Shown: one piece after another, positions 34,759-47,400 of the stretch
Numbering within the stretch: the stretch's first letter is position 1
How the letters are laid out: every line of letters starts with the position of its first letter
Source: Escallonia rubra
Lineage: Eukaryota > Streptophyta > Magnoliopsida > Escalloniales > Escalloniaceae
DNA length: 64,000 nucleotides
Assembly: GCA_033065855.1 (NCBI GenBank)
Contig: JAVXUO010000271.1
Coordinates: 558,001-622,000, forward strand
Direction of reading: 5' to 3'
The notes under the pieces: generated by a model
Database searches by the model: none
Seen by the model: only the letters and a program-made list of their open reading frames with translations
What the model was told of the DNA's origin: nothing
Program-made: the position numbers and the translations under genes

Positions 34759-37496
34759 CACTACAAGAAATAAGACTTTTAGCGACGGTCTTTTCCGTCG
34801 CTAAAAGTGTCTTTTTTGTCGAAAAAGACTTTTAGTGACGGACTGTCTGTCGCTAAAAGTCTATTGTAGAAAAGGCCGTTGCTAAAAGATTAGCGACGGA
34901 ATTTTATGATCCGTCGGGAAAATTTCTACTTTTACTGACGCTAAAAGTCCGTCGCAAAAGGCTACTAGGAAAGGATTTTATTTTGATATTTTTCATAAAT
35001 TTTGTATTTTCGTAAAAGAAAAGTTTTAGAGACGGAATCTGTCGCTAAAAGTCCGTCTCAAAAGGCTACTAGCAACGGGTTTTCGTCGATAAAATTCCAT
35101 CACTTATATGTTAGGAAGATTTTTAGTGACCGATTACCCATCGCTAAAAATCTTCTTCAATTTGTTTGCATGACTTTTAGAAGCGATTCTGTCCTAAAGT
35201 TCATCGATAAAAGTAAAAAAAAGTTTTTTCTTTTTAATTTTTTGTTATTTTTAAAATCTAATAAAGTTAGGCACATCAAGCAAACTTTGGTCAAATGTAA
35301 AAACAAGAAAGCTAACAAGATTTATCGATCAATGACTCAAAGTGTTCCACATTTCAAATGATTACAATAAGAAAGCAGAAACAAGAAAGCTAACAAGATT
35401 TATCGATCAATGACTCACAGTGTTTCACATTTCAAATGATTACAACAATAAGAAAGCAGAAACAAGAAAGCTAACAAGATTTATCAATCAATGACTCAAA
35501 GTGTTCCACATTTCAAATGATTACAACAATACTAATTATGAATAGAAACATGCGATACATAAATTATTGCCAAAAGAACACATGAATAATAAGAATACTA
35601 CTATGGTTGACATCAAATAATTGACAAATGGGCCATATCAAACTGAGTTAATATAAGTAACAAACCTATATTACTGCCAAAGTAATGCTTCATAGGTGAG
35701 ACACTATAAGATTTTGGCTCCAAAATTCATTCCATGTAATACTTGGACACTGTCAAGCCGTTCTTCCAGGATAATTCTCTGAGATGGTGTAACAAAACGA
35801 ATGCAACTTCTTGGGCACTGACCAACTGCAAGTTGAACTACCTAATCTTTTTCCTGTTCTGATCAAAATGCTTAGTGAGTTACTGGATTTAAAACTCAAA
35901 AGTAGGGTGTAAACATTGCAGAAGAAAGATCAAAAAGTGTATAGGAACCTTGAGAAGTTGCATGTGCACTTCCCATCAAAGAAGAAAATGCCAAGGCGTG
36001 TGTTGCTCGATTTACACATGAATATGGACACATAGTACAGAGTAGTTACTAAAAGTTATCTACATTATTACAAAACTTTTCATAATTAAAGATGTTCAAA
36101 GTACATACTCAAATAATAATAGAGTTTTAGACAAAGAAACCAAGATTTCCAGGCATAAAAAAACAGTATTAGAGTTCCAGACACCAATACGAATGCCAGC
36201 CATAACGTGGTAAACTATGCTCTCAAAATCTGATGACCATCCTCCTGGCTCAGCAACATAAGCTAGCAAGCATACAAAGGTACATCAAATTATCACAATG
36301 TGGCTGCATTGGCCAGTAAGCATCAAGCTCTCTTGGAAGGGCGAAAGGAGGTTCATGCAGGCCAAATGAAAAAGCTTAAGAGAAAGTATCTTTGCCTTTT
36401 CCTATTGTAGATCTCAGCTCGCTTATATCACTCCCACATGTTGTTACCAATATCATAGATCAGCAACTGCAATTACCTTTTGGGGTTGTGCAAAGATGTG
36501 TTATTGTTCATGTCATTTAAGAATAGGAAACAATTTTAGACTATTCAAGAAACAAAAAGATAATTTATAGATAGATATCATGGTAAAGAAGCTGCAATAG
36601 CAAAAATATAATTTATAATTGACACTTAAGAGCAGGTTTTTGTCACCAAAAGTAACAATTAGGAAATCTACATATAGTTAATTAGCAATCAACTTCCCTT
36701 TCATAGTTACTACAGGATGAATCTACATGTAACAGAACACTTAATAGACAATTAGGGTTCTTCTTTTCAGTGTCACAATTAAAGAGAAGATCTCATGGAA
36801 TCACATTATTTGCAAATCAATGAACGTGGAATCACATTATTCAACATAGAAATATATGACAGAAAAATACAAGCAATTTAATCATCAAAATCACATACAA
36901 ATAGGTAGTGGAAGCAGCAGTAGCAATTGGAAAGGGGCATGGCGGGTTGGTAGTCTCAGCGGCGGCAGTGGACACGGCAGGGGGAGACAGCGACGACTGT
37001 GGACATGGCAGGGGGCAGCAGCGGTAGGGGCGGCAGCGGCACAATGGATGCACTGTTTGGGCCGTGTGGGAGTTGGGTGGCAGTGGCGTCGGAGTGGGGA
37101 TGGCATCGGAGGTGGGCGGCGAAGGTAGGTGATGGAGGTGAGTGTGGGTGAGAGAAAGACAGATCTATAGAGAGAGAGGAGATGGGAAAAAGAGAGCGGC
37201 GAGGAGAATAAGATAAAAAGTAGGGTTTCTATCTTTAATGTAGAATTTCAGGCAAAAGAAAATATTGTCAAAAATGAATTTTTCAAAAATTTCATTTACC
37301 GAGGGATTTTTCTTTGGTAATAATCTGTCACTAAAAGTCCGTCGCAAAAAACCTTTACCGACGGAAAATTCCATCGGTAAAGGTTTTTTGCGACGGACTT
37401 TTAGTGACGGACAATCCGTCAGTAAAGGCCACTTTTAGCGACGGAATTAAATCCGTCGCTAAAAGTCCGTTGCTAAAAACTGTTTTTCTTGTAGTG
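34759..37496. mobile_element. Non-autonomous CACTA (En/Spm-like) element
   Basis: The element starts CACTACAAGAAATAAGA and ends TTTTTCTTGTAGTG, the diagnostic CACTA terminal inverted repeat. It is flanked by a perfect 3-bp target duplication TTA (34756-34758 and 37497-37499). Both subterminal regions (34775-35130 and 37300-37480) carry many TTTTAGCGACGG / CCGTCGCTAAAA words in both orientations, as expected for transposase-binding repeats. The 2.74-kb body has no recognisable transposase. It contains a three-fold 80-bp repeat and a G-rich patch (36905-37130) with only low-complexity ORFs. Clean ends and an intact target duplication suggest a fairly recent insertion. Confidence 0.92.
35303..35535. 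repeat. Three-copy tandem repeat (about 80 bp) inside the CACTA element
   Basis: AACAAGAAAGCTAACAAGAT begins three successive units, each containing CAATGACTCAAAGTGTTCCA or a close variant and TTTCAAATGATTACAA. Units differ by a few bases and a three-base indel (ACAATAAG against ACAACAATAAG). Confidence 0.85.
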
Positions 37497-37499
37497 TTA

Positions 37500-39420
37500 A
37501 GACACTGATGAGGACTATTATTAGCACCTATTGGCGTGCCCTTTCAAGGAGGCATTGCAATATTGTGTAGTTTTGGGTTCAGTCCTTATTGATAGTATTA
37601 AACTAGACCTTGGGGGCATTAGTAATGTGCCAGAGCATTACCCTAAGGGTAATAAATGTGTGCCAGTAAGGATATTGGGTTTTAAGGAGGGTGTATTGTT
37701 GTATACGTTTGACATCTTGTACTAGCCAAAAGTGGGAGAAATATGAGTTTGGCTTTGTAAGATCTTGTCAATGATATCATTAGTACCTATTTTGTTAAGG
37801 AAGGCGGCGTGCTTTGGTGGGTCATTGACTAGGTCGTAAAAACTGCCTCGGCGAGACCCCAGAACCATGGATGCATTTTAGATCACCTCTTGGTTTATTC
37901 GTGACTCTCACCTTTGTCGAACCTGATGAATTAATCCCGGTTCGTACAGAATATTGTCGACCAAGAAGTAGAGTTCTTAACCCTTCAGGGCACCCAAGCT
38001 TGACGTTCCATCAAGATAGCAAGTCTAAGAGTGGATAACAATCAGAAGTCCTAATCTTTTTAAAAAATGGATTGGTAGAGAGCCCTCCCTGACCCTAGGC
38101 TACCTTGGTCATTCACCCATTTTCAAATTTCCAGGTGCCCTGACCCGATTCCATACACATCAACACCTTTTTCACGTGTTCACTGGTATCCTTCATGGTG
38201 CTCACTTGTATTGTCTTGTAGCTACCCTGACCCAATCAATTTCATCCATTAGGTGATCCTAGAGTAAAGAGAGAACTACCGAACAAATTTATAACCCAAG
38301 CATAATTTGCACAATTTTTAAGAGGCACAATACTGTCATATTTCTCAAGCAGTCTTATCTCTCTAACTAGGTGAAGGATCTCACAGTACTTATCAATATC
38401 AGATAAAGGGCGAACCAAATCATCGATCCTTGTGCCCCTGAGAAAATGTCATCATTACACACAAATGGTTCTAGCAAAAGGTAATTTGCATAGGCCCCCT
38501 GCCCACCTTATGTATAACCGCCATACGTATGACGAACTCGCTGCAAGCTTAATAGCCCTCATTCTATGGTAAAAGTTATCTCGGACAACCTTGAGCAAGG
38601 CTTTCATCAAGGTACCAAAACAAAGATGTTGATCTCTTCACCAAAATTCCCCTAACACTTCTACCTGGTATTAATATATAGGTTGCTCATTGATCCATTA
38701 CTTGGGTAGGTGTACAGCCTGGGTTAAAGTGCAGTGCCCCTGTGGTGACCCCTTCCAGGTTTGTGAAGCCCAGACGGCCCATGATGTACATGAGTGAGTG
38801 CAAATATATAGAACAAATTGCCATTATGTAGGCCAAAATTCTCAATAAGAGAATGGCCCTGAGGCTGGGCAAGAGGAGACCCTCGACACTTACACCATAA
38901 ACCCAAATCGGACGGTTGTCAGAAGAAAAACCCTCATAGTCATTGATGGCTAGTGACTATTACTTAGGAGCCAATTCTAATGCCCCTACAGATAGGTATG
39001 AACAAAGGCTAGCCATTTGCAGAAGACTTCATGCAGGCTTCTGCCCGAGGCGTATGCAACCTCTAATAGTAGCATTTACTCTCGAGATCGTGATATAGTT
39101 GTTACGACAACCATGCTTCCTTATCAAGTCTCCGATACTGTTATTACATTTTAGAAAACTCTTTGCAAGGCAACCATAACCTAGTTTAAAAATTTGTAAT
39201 CTCCTTGACTCAGCTTGAAAACTTGTTATCTCCTTGACTCAGTTTACCAGGTATCTCACAACCACTTTGTGGTTGAAGACTCCGTAAGACCTCGACAAGT
39301 TTAATGAATGTGGTGTAGTGGAAAGATGAGTCTCTCCATGTGTATCCCATTTGTTTTACTGATGAGGAACTGTAGATCAAAAACCTTGACAATGACTTTA
39401 CCTTTGCAATCACGACTGCC
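37500..39420. other. Intergenic, probable old repeat material
   Basis: No coding sequence is recognised. Stretches resemble sequence on the other side of the CACTA element (33640-33810, 34460-34560), suggesting that a dispersed repeat was present before the CACTA insertion. The part near 37830-38300 may be leader or LTR sequence of the adjoining gypsy fossil, but no ends were found. Confidence 0.35.
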
Positions 39421-40384
39421 GGGGAAACTAACTACTCCCTATGTTAGACCTTGTCCAAAAAACTTCTAAAGGACATGGCTACCTTCTTAAATGGGTGGAT
39501 AAAGAGTACATGTCTACCCTGAAGTAACAAGAGGCCGACAAAACCATGGGAAGGTGCAATGAGCAAGATGAGCAAAAGGTTGGGTTTGTACTCCGTCGAA
39601 GTCACCTAAGCTCAAAAATGGACACCATCTTAGCCAAGCATCAAAGACCTATGAACCCCTCAATACTCCAAGATCTCAAATCCCGAACGAGATCCAGGTT
39701 AATGACTACATCCCAAGGGTAGAAGACGAGGAATATGGGTAACAAGAGGGTTAAGAACAAGTATATATGTTTTCAATGACCATGAGCATGAAACACATAT
39801 GTGCTACTATTTAAAGAACGACATAGAAAGTCTGATCAGGTGGAATTATCTCAACAAGTTTGCCAAGGACTTGGACCCACGAATAAATAAGGATAGCCGA
39901 GAACAAGCTAAGGGTTCACTTGTTACTTGACATATTCTAAGATAACTTATTAGGGCAAAAGACTCTAAGAAAAAATAATAAGCAAAGCACTAGAAGTCTT
40001 GCAAGGGTGTGAGTCTTGCAAGTCTGCACAAAATCCCAAACGAGATCCAGGTTAATGACTACATCCCAAGGGTAGAAGACGAGGAATACGGGTAACAAGA
40101 GGGTTAAGAACAAGTATTATATGTTTTCAATGACCATGAGCATGAAACACATAGGTGCTACTATTTAAAGAACGAGATAGAAAGTCTGATCAAGTGGAAT
40201 TATCTCAACAAGTTTGCCAACAACCTGGACCCACGAATAAATAAGGATAGCCGAGAACAAGCTAAGGGTTCACTTGTTACTTGACATATTCTAAGATAAC
40301 TTATTAGGGCAAAAGACTCTAAGAAAAAATAATAAGTAAAGCACTAGAAGTCTTGCAAGGGTGTGAGTCTTGCAAGTCTGCACA
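39421..40384 (+). mobile_element. Fossil gag region of a Tat-like Ty3/gypsy element
   Basis: The plus strand shows TYEPLNTPRSQI followed by a downstream CYYLKNDIESLIRWNYLNKF. This order (PLNT...QI, then Lys/Ile-Glu-x-Leu-Ile-x-x-Gly-x-Leu-like) is that of the gag C-terminal region in plant Tat/Athila-type elements. The fragment is broken in several places, lacks recognisable flanking LTRs and contains a tandem duplication of about 353 bp (39678-40030 and 40031-40384). Confidence 0.6.
39678..40384. repeat. 353-bp tandem duplication within the gag fossil
   Basis: Copies at 39678-40030 and 40031-40384 run in direct orientation from AAATCCC(G/A)AACGAGATCC to TCTTGCAAGTCTGCACA and differ at only a few positions. 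The duplication is therefore much younger than the element that contains it. Confidence 0.92.
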
Positions 40385-40900
40385 CCTTTATTTCTTAAGA
40401 GCTTTCTCATACTAGTCCAGTCTCAGATAAGAGTGTTCATGTTAGATTCCCATTGGCTATTCTTTTTTTTTAAAATTATCATAATTTTAATTTATATGAC
40501 CCGTCAATATAGGGATTTGAACTTGAAATCTTGAAGTTATACCTCAAGAACATTTGCCACACTTCACCCACCCCTCGGGGTTAGATCCACTTCGCTATTA
40601 ACACGTTTTTTTGTCTTGAAAGTGTTCCCACCCAATTAGTATCTTCCGATCCGTCCAGATTCATTCCACGAGAAGAACGATCATGCTTCATGGTCCATAT
40701 TGCAGAAACCAAAAGTTAATTCTATATTGGTAGGCCCTTTGTTAAAAGAAAAATGATCATAAGTACGACTGCCACTCACGTGCATTAGCCACCTTGCATA
40801 TGTGGGTGGGTGCTTATAATTTATTTCTATTATTATAGGTGGCTGGCGAATCTATGTGTACCCTACGGTAAGCAAATCAAATACAGGATACTACTACATT

Positions 40901-41100
40901 TTTTTTTTTTTGGTTAGACTACCCGGTTTCCGAACACCACATTGGGAGCCGACTAATCCGGGTTCGAGCCGGGCAGGACCACATGGGCGGAAAAGCTCTC
41001 CCTACCAAGTTTTAACGCAGCTGCATTCCCAGGGCTCGAACACGAGACCTCTGGTTAAGCTAGGACAACCCCTTACCAGCTGACCTACGCGCTTGGTGGT
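40901..41100 (-). mobile_element. tRNA-derived SINE with perfect 16-bp target duplication
   Basis: On the minus strand it begins near 41100 with a tRNA-like head. An A box TAGGTCAGCTGG lies at about 41076-41087 and a B box TGTTCGAGCCC at about 41032-41042. The body follows, ending in an A-tail (the T-run at 40899-40911 on the plus strand). Flanks are identical: AGGATACTACTACATT at 40885-40900 and 41101-41116. The perfect target duplication indicates recent insertion by LINE machinery. Confidence 0.9.
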
Positions 41101-41116
41101 AGGATACTACTACATT

Positions 41117-43905
41117 GAAAAGTCCTTGGGGGCATCTACACTTGCCGAGTTCTACTGGCGTCAGAGGCGTCGGTCAATTTCTTTATAGTTCTATATTCTC
41201 TTTTGGGTCAAAAAATGATTATTCTTTACTTATTAATTAATTACATTTATCTGATTTTTATTGTTTTAGACTGGGGCACGTGTATCTATCAGAACTACTA
41301 AAGAGATCAACTTATTATCTTAAAAATGTGCAAGATGCACAAGCCTCTAACCTCTGTATTAATGGAATTGGATGCTCTGCTACGTACTACTATACAACTG
41401 TAGTGATTTTTTTTGCGAAATGTATTTCAGTGGTAAAAGAATTATCACTATATATTACAGTAATATCGATAAAACATTTTTAATGGTAATATTTCATTAG
41501 TACAACCGTTACAACAGAGAAACTCCGTAATGGTTATTCTTTAGCAAGCTCATCAAACAATGTGAACGTTTGAAATTCTTGCAAATGCTTAGTGCGAAAA
41601 ATGCCCTTTACTAGTAAAGAATCTAATAAAGATGAATGTCAAGGCAATACTCTAAAATTCACCTGAACGTGAGTAAGAAGAAAAGAAAACATATGAAACC
41701 AAGAAAAACAAATTAATAGAAACTCAAATCATCATGTTGGTTTGCATTAGAACAGTATAAATGAATAGAAACTTAAACATTCAATTCAATTGGAGTAAAC
41801 TTTTGGAGGTTTGTACATCGTCTTTTTCAATTTTGTGGGGATTAAGGTTTTGTGGATATTCTGTTCAAGGTTCTAATGATAAGGTAATATGCTTCTTCTT
41901 CTTTATTTTTTTTTCCCAGGTTTTGATTTATTTAGGTTGAATTCTAGATTTACTGAAAATGTATTTGGGGTTTTAATCAAGCAAAAAGAAATAACAATTG
42001 AAAAACTATTTCTTTGATAGCTTCTACATTTTCTTTATGTGAAATGGTGCACCCACCTCAACCTACACTAGCTAATTAGGATATTAAGAGCTTTTAATGT
42101 CTGAGATTAGATTCACTGTGGTAAGTGCCGCTAAAAGTGATTCTATGATGACACTTGGAGAGACCTTAAGTGTGGAAAGTGAAACTAAAATGGCTAGGCT
42201 CAAATATTAGTTCTTTAGATTTAATGTGCGTTTTTTATGCAACGTGGCAACTAGATATGAAAAAGTGCATAAGTTGCCCTCTTCGGGTTAGAATGTGAAT
42301 TTATGAATACGAGTTTAGGAGTAATCTATGACTATGATAGAAAAAAAATAGCGCGCCCCATTGTTGAAGGACTTTGGATTGTTTCACGAAATTAATGCAT
42401 TTAGCGCATCCCGAGTCTCAATAACATGACCTCCACGTTAATAAACAAAATGCATATCGCTGGAGCCAATCAAATGGGAATCGGTGCCTTCATCAGTTTG
42501 ATTTTTGCTCATGTTCTGATAGCAGAGGATACATCGCATAAAATCAATAAACAAGTTGAGAGTAAACACAATGAGGAAAAATTCAAAGTTACAGAAGCGA
42601 AGGAGGAATATAGAGTGAGGCGCTCCACGAAAATATAGCGGCCAGGGTTTTTTAAAGAGAGTAAAAAAGCCCTTATCTTTTTTTCATTTTTTCCTTTCCT
42701 TCCTTTTTTTGTTATTGTCTTCTCAAAGACAAAATAGAAGTGAAGTGCAATTCTCGTAATACTTATAAACTACCTAGTGCAAGTGGTGACCACAGATCTC
42801 AAGAACTAGAACAATTAATGTAGTTACCATATATATAATCTTAAAAACTCAATGTCTGCTTACTGCTTAGTATTGTCAGACATAGTATATATAACAAGTT
42901 AAACAGTAGTTTTGGGTGGCTTCGGCAACAAATGCTACAAATATTTGTCACTATACTGAACGAAAGCTGTCATGACGATTTTAATTCTAGAGTTCTTTTA
43001 AAAGCATTTATGCACATAAGATACTTTTTTTTTTTTTTGGGACATGCATTTACATAAACATTAGCACTATTCTCTTGCATGCAGCTCTAGAACACCACCT
43101 TTGCTGTAACAACAAAAAAGTGTCACTGAATACATTTTAACGACAAAATATCATCACCGTACATTCTAGCGAAAAAAAATTTAGTGACAGTTTTTTATAT
43201 AGTGGCTTAAACCGGATATTCCTGTACCCTTTCAAAAGCATGTGGCTGATGCTCATCTTTTTCTTTTTCTTTGCAATGGAAACTTCGTCATGTGCGTATA
43301 GCATTTTTTTAGAAAGGCAGCTACAACGCTCTACAGCTTCACCAACTCTCAGCAACATAACTAAATAGGAAAGAAACATTATGCATGTGGTTAAACAAAT
43401 CTCCACATACTTTAAATCTTATTTTATGAGAAAGCACATGTGGTTAGCTTTAGGGTGGTGCGCTGGTATTGATGCACCATAATAATACAGAGCTGATCGA
43501 ATGCCACTCGAGTCTGGATTACACCTTTGGATAGTCCTCTCCGTCTCTCGATCTCCTTTAAACCCGAATTGTTTCGGGCAAGACTTGATAACTGTCAGCT
43601 AACTGACGGTGCCAAAAGACTTGACCGCTTAAATAGACGTAAATAACATTTTTATTGCGTAGGTAATTATAAACATTTTTTTTCCGTTGAATATTGAAAC
43701 ATCTGACCAGTTTTTAGAAAAGGAGGTGTGAATCTGACTAAAGTCTTATAGCTTTAGCCTAAGGATTATTTCTGATGCTTATCATAAAGAAACCAAATCA
43801 TAAGCCATTATTATAATTATAAATAATATCGATGAGGCGATGGCAGATATTACTAGAAAATAAATTAGTATAAAGACGACATCCAACTCGCCTAAAGAGA
43901 AAATA
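41117..43905. other. Intergenic spacer upstream of gene C
   Basis: AT-rich sequence. A 70-codon ORF at 42426-42638 matches no family I know and has no supporting context. Around 43130-43200, words such as TTTAGTGACAG and ACTGAATACATTTTAACGAC recall CACTA subterminal repeats, perhaps a worn fragment. Confidence 0.4.
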
Positions 43906-44354
43906 GAATAAACTATAGAAATAGCCCACTATGTTTGAGTCCAATTTTTAAAGGGCCCTTCATGTTGAATTTATTTTTCTTTGGTCCTTTACTTTAGCTT
44001 TAGTTTCCTATTAGAGCTTTAAGTCCCTAAAGTTTAAGATTTTGTCGATTATAAAGCGGCCGAATTTGATGTTCATCTCAGGTGAAAAGAATTATTTCAA
44101 GATTGAACTTTTTTGGTGTAATTTGGATGTAGTGTACTGATGGATGTGGGAGAGTCGGTGACCTTATAGTGCGGCAGAGTTACTTTCTAAGGTCTCCATA
44201 TTTAAATTGATGGCGTATTACACTTTGCAAACCTAAAGGATCGGACCAATTAGAAAAGAAAGTATTAAACGATGACCAAAATGAAACAAATCAATATTTA
44301 AGGATCCCATAAAAATTGTATACAAACACGAGGGACCATTCTATAATTTACTCC
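43906..44354. mobile_element. MITE in the gene C promoter region
   Basis: The left end (ATAAACTATAGAAATAGCCC, then ACTATGTTTGAGTCCAATTT) mirrors the right end (ATTGTATACAAACACGAGGG followed by ACCATTCTATAATTTACTCC), a terminal inverted repeat of about 38 bp. AGAAAATAG and AGGAAATAG flank it as a possible 9-bp target duplication, hinting at a Mutator-like element. Its right edge is only about 113 bp from gene C's ATG and about 20 bp from its TATA box, so it forms most of the proximal promoter. Confidence 0.6.
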
Positions 44355-44374
44355 AGGAAATAGTAGAGCTCCAA

Positions 44375-44381
44375 TATAAAT
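44375..44381 (+). promoter_or_regulatory. TATA box of gene C
   Basis: TATAAAT, preceded by CCAA, lies 93 bp before the ATG. A (CA)n tract (44429-44447) sits in the presumed 5' leader. Gene D has a CATAAAAT at the same 93-bp distance. Confidence 0.6.
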
Positions 44382-44467
44382 TTGGAAGAAGCAAACTTCA
44401 CAAGGACCACAACAGCTATACACAGAATACACACACACACACACACAGGGAGAAAGAAGGCCGGAAA

Positions 44468-47400
44468 ATGAGCGGAGCAGGGAAGACGGTGTGCGTGACC
44501 GGAGCGTCCGGTTTCATAGCTTCATGGCTAGTCAAGTTCTTGCTGCAACGGGGTTACACTGTCAGAGCTTCTGTTCGTGACCCCAGTAAGTCCAACTTCT
44601 TTACTGCTACTTCTCTTCCTTCCATTACCTTTTGGCTGAAGGATCTGTAGTTGCTGCCATAACGGGTTATATGGTCTTTTGCAAACAGAGAACTTGTTCA
44701 TTCTGATGGATGATCTCGTTGTTCACTTTGGCTTGAGGAAAATACACAGATTTTCTACAAGCAGCTCAGAACTTTCGACTTAATCACACTGTTGATCCGT
44801 GTGGCGTTATTTGTTAACTTCCTCAGATTCTTTGCTCTTTTTGGATTTTGAATTTAGTCTTTCTTGCTTTCCATTGGTCAGTTTGGGCATGCTTAATTAA
44901 AGACCAAACGTCAAATAATACACTTGGTCAGCTAAGTACTCTTTGACTTTAGTTACCAGAAACCAGCTATAAGAGGGCTGCCCAACACGAGCCTTCTTAG
45001 AACCTATTACTAGCAAGGAAAGGCATTCGTCGTCTGAAGAGGATTAGATAGAAGTGATCGATCTGTGCAGTCATTACCAAAAATATATATGCAGATAGAA
45101 GTGATCTGTGGAGTCCTTACCTTCATAGCAAAACATATGTTTTTTTGTAACTGCAGATCAGCTACGGACTGATACGAAGCTTTGATGCAGAATTAACCAT
45201 CGATCTTAGCTGATTATGAAGAGAGGCAAAAGAAGGAGAAGATTCATAATTCAACAAAATGAAATAAAGGAATCAGAACTACATAGGATGAGATTGGAAA
45301 AGCTATCATAATACAGCATTTAATGCTCTGAAAATTTAAATTTATATGAAGCCTACCTTCAACTTTCTTGTCTTGCCACTACAGAGTGTTTTAGCAGTAC
45401 TTCGGATCTCAGGATCTTTAGCTTTACCGGCGAATTTGTATTACTTAATTTTTTTGCACAGGATGTGGATTTGCAGTGGACCAAGAACACATTTATTCTT
45501 AATTCGGAAGATTAAAATTATTCAAACCCGTCAGTAACCTTGTCATTAGATTTTAGAAGTGCTGCTAAAAGAATATCAGACGTGTAAATAACAGTAGTAC
45601 AAGTGTCATTAGATGAGTAATTTGGATTTCCATTAAGTTATAGTTTTCGTGCAACCTTGGTAACTTTATCTTATGGAGAAGTCTAGCAGTAAAGAATTAA
45701 AGCATATCACTTCCTCGAGATGGCAGAGTCGAAAGAAAGCTGCAGTTTTTATCGAAGAAATAATGAAGCCCCTTGATTGGAGATCATATCACTTCCTCGA
45801 TAAGATTTAAGCATGCATGATCTTTAAGTAACTCATTTTTCTTTGATTTCTTTTTTGTGTTGGGGGGTGTTAATTTTGCAATTGCATGACTAGTATCATT
45901 AACCACGTTACAACACATGATGCTAGTGTACTTTCTTCCAGCATATGGCAGGACTGTTTCAAATTGTGTTATGGTACACAGTTTTGCTCTGCTTTCCACA
46001 TAATGCATATTGGCAGTTAAGCTTGGCACACAATACTATTACTGAAGATGTTTATCAATCGTCTGTTTCTCTACAGGTGATCCAAAGAAAACACACCATT
46101 TACTGGCACTTGAGGGAGCTAAGGAAAGACTTCACTTGTTCAAAGCTAGTCTACTGGAAGAAGGCTCCTTTGATGCTGCAATTGATGGTTGCGATGGTGT
46201 CTTCCATACAGCGTCGCCTTTCTTCTTCGCCACCAATGATCCTGAGGTATCTTTTCAGCTAGTAGTGTTTATGCATTGGCTTCTATATGCACGGATCATC
46301 AATTTTTATGACATGCTACAGGTCCTAACGATGACATTATTAAAAAAGGATACAGATCTTAATATAATATGGTTGTGTTGAGGAGATTTTGTTATTGAAA
46401 CCTAACTGCTTCCTTCGTATTTTCAGGCAGAACTGATCGCTCCTGCACTAAAGGGAACACTTAATGTTCTCGAGTCATGTGCAAAAGCTTCATCTGTTAA
46501 GAGAGTGGTGTTGACATCTTCTGTAGCTTCTGTTGCAATGAATGGCAGGCCTTTGACTCCTGAGGTTGTAGTTGATGAGACATGGTGGTCTGATATAGAG
46601 TTCTGCAGGAAAATTCAGGTGTGTAACTGTTACTTAGAATCATCTTTGCCATTCAGGACATAACTATTTTGATTAAGATACCATGCGTTTTTCGTTTCTT
46701 CAATGATCTTCCATTCACCTCTTTCTTTGTTGCTAACAGGCCTGGTACGTGCTTTCAAAGACCTTGGCTGAGGATGCTGCCTGGAAATTCGCAAAAGAGA
46801 AGGGTATTGATCTGGTTGTCATTAACCCTGCAATGGTTATTGGCCCTCTGTTGCAGCCAACACTCAACACAAGTGCTGAAGCAATTTTGAACTTGATGAA
46901 TGGTATGTACCCTTAGCTGAGCAGTAAGAATTTTCATAAAATACTAAATAGTTGCTTTACCAGCACCCACTTGAAATTATATTTTCTAAGATTATGAAAC
47001 TTTCTTTTCTAGTTAACTCTGATCCTGGTTTGTCATTTTCTTTGTTTAACGCAGGGGCAGAAACATATCCAAATGGTAGTGTTGGATGGGTTAATGTTAA
47101 GAGTGTTGCTAATGCACATATTCAAGCATTTGAGATTCCTTCGGCTAGCGGAAGATATTGTATGGTTGAGGAGGTTGCACACTATGCTGATATTGTTGAG
47201 ATACTGGGCAAGCTTTATCCTTCTCACAAGCTTCCAGAAAAGTAAGTGTGCTCAGAAATAGTCAAAGTTCCAGTTAGAGTTGAAATCAGAATAGATACGT
47301 CGCTAAGTTGGTTAAACCATTTTCATTTTTGAAGCTGCTCAAGTATCACCCTTTGTACTACACCTCTACCCTTTCAGAATTGAAACTACTCTTGCTAGGG

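Noticed and set aside
36841-37128. ORFs on both strands with Ser/Gly-rich or Cys/Pro-rich peptides inside the CACTA element
   Set aside because: Low complexity, mutually overlapping, and no resemblance to CACTA transposase or known host proteins.
40950-41050. A functional tRNA gene
   Set aside because: A and B boxes are present, but the cloverleaf is incomplete, and an A-tail plus target duplication shows a SINE.
42426-42638. 70-codon ORF upstream of gene C
   Set aside because: Single short ORF with no known motif, no promoter or splice context and AT-rich surroundings.
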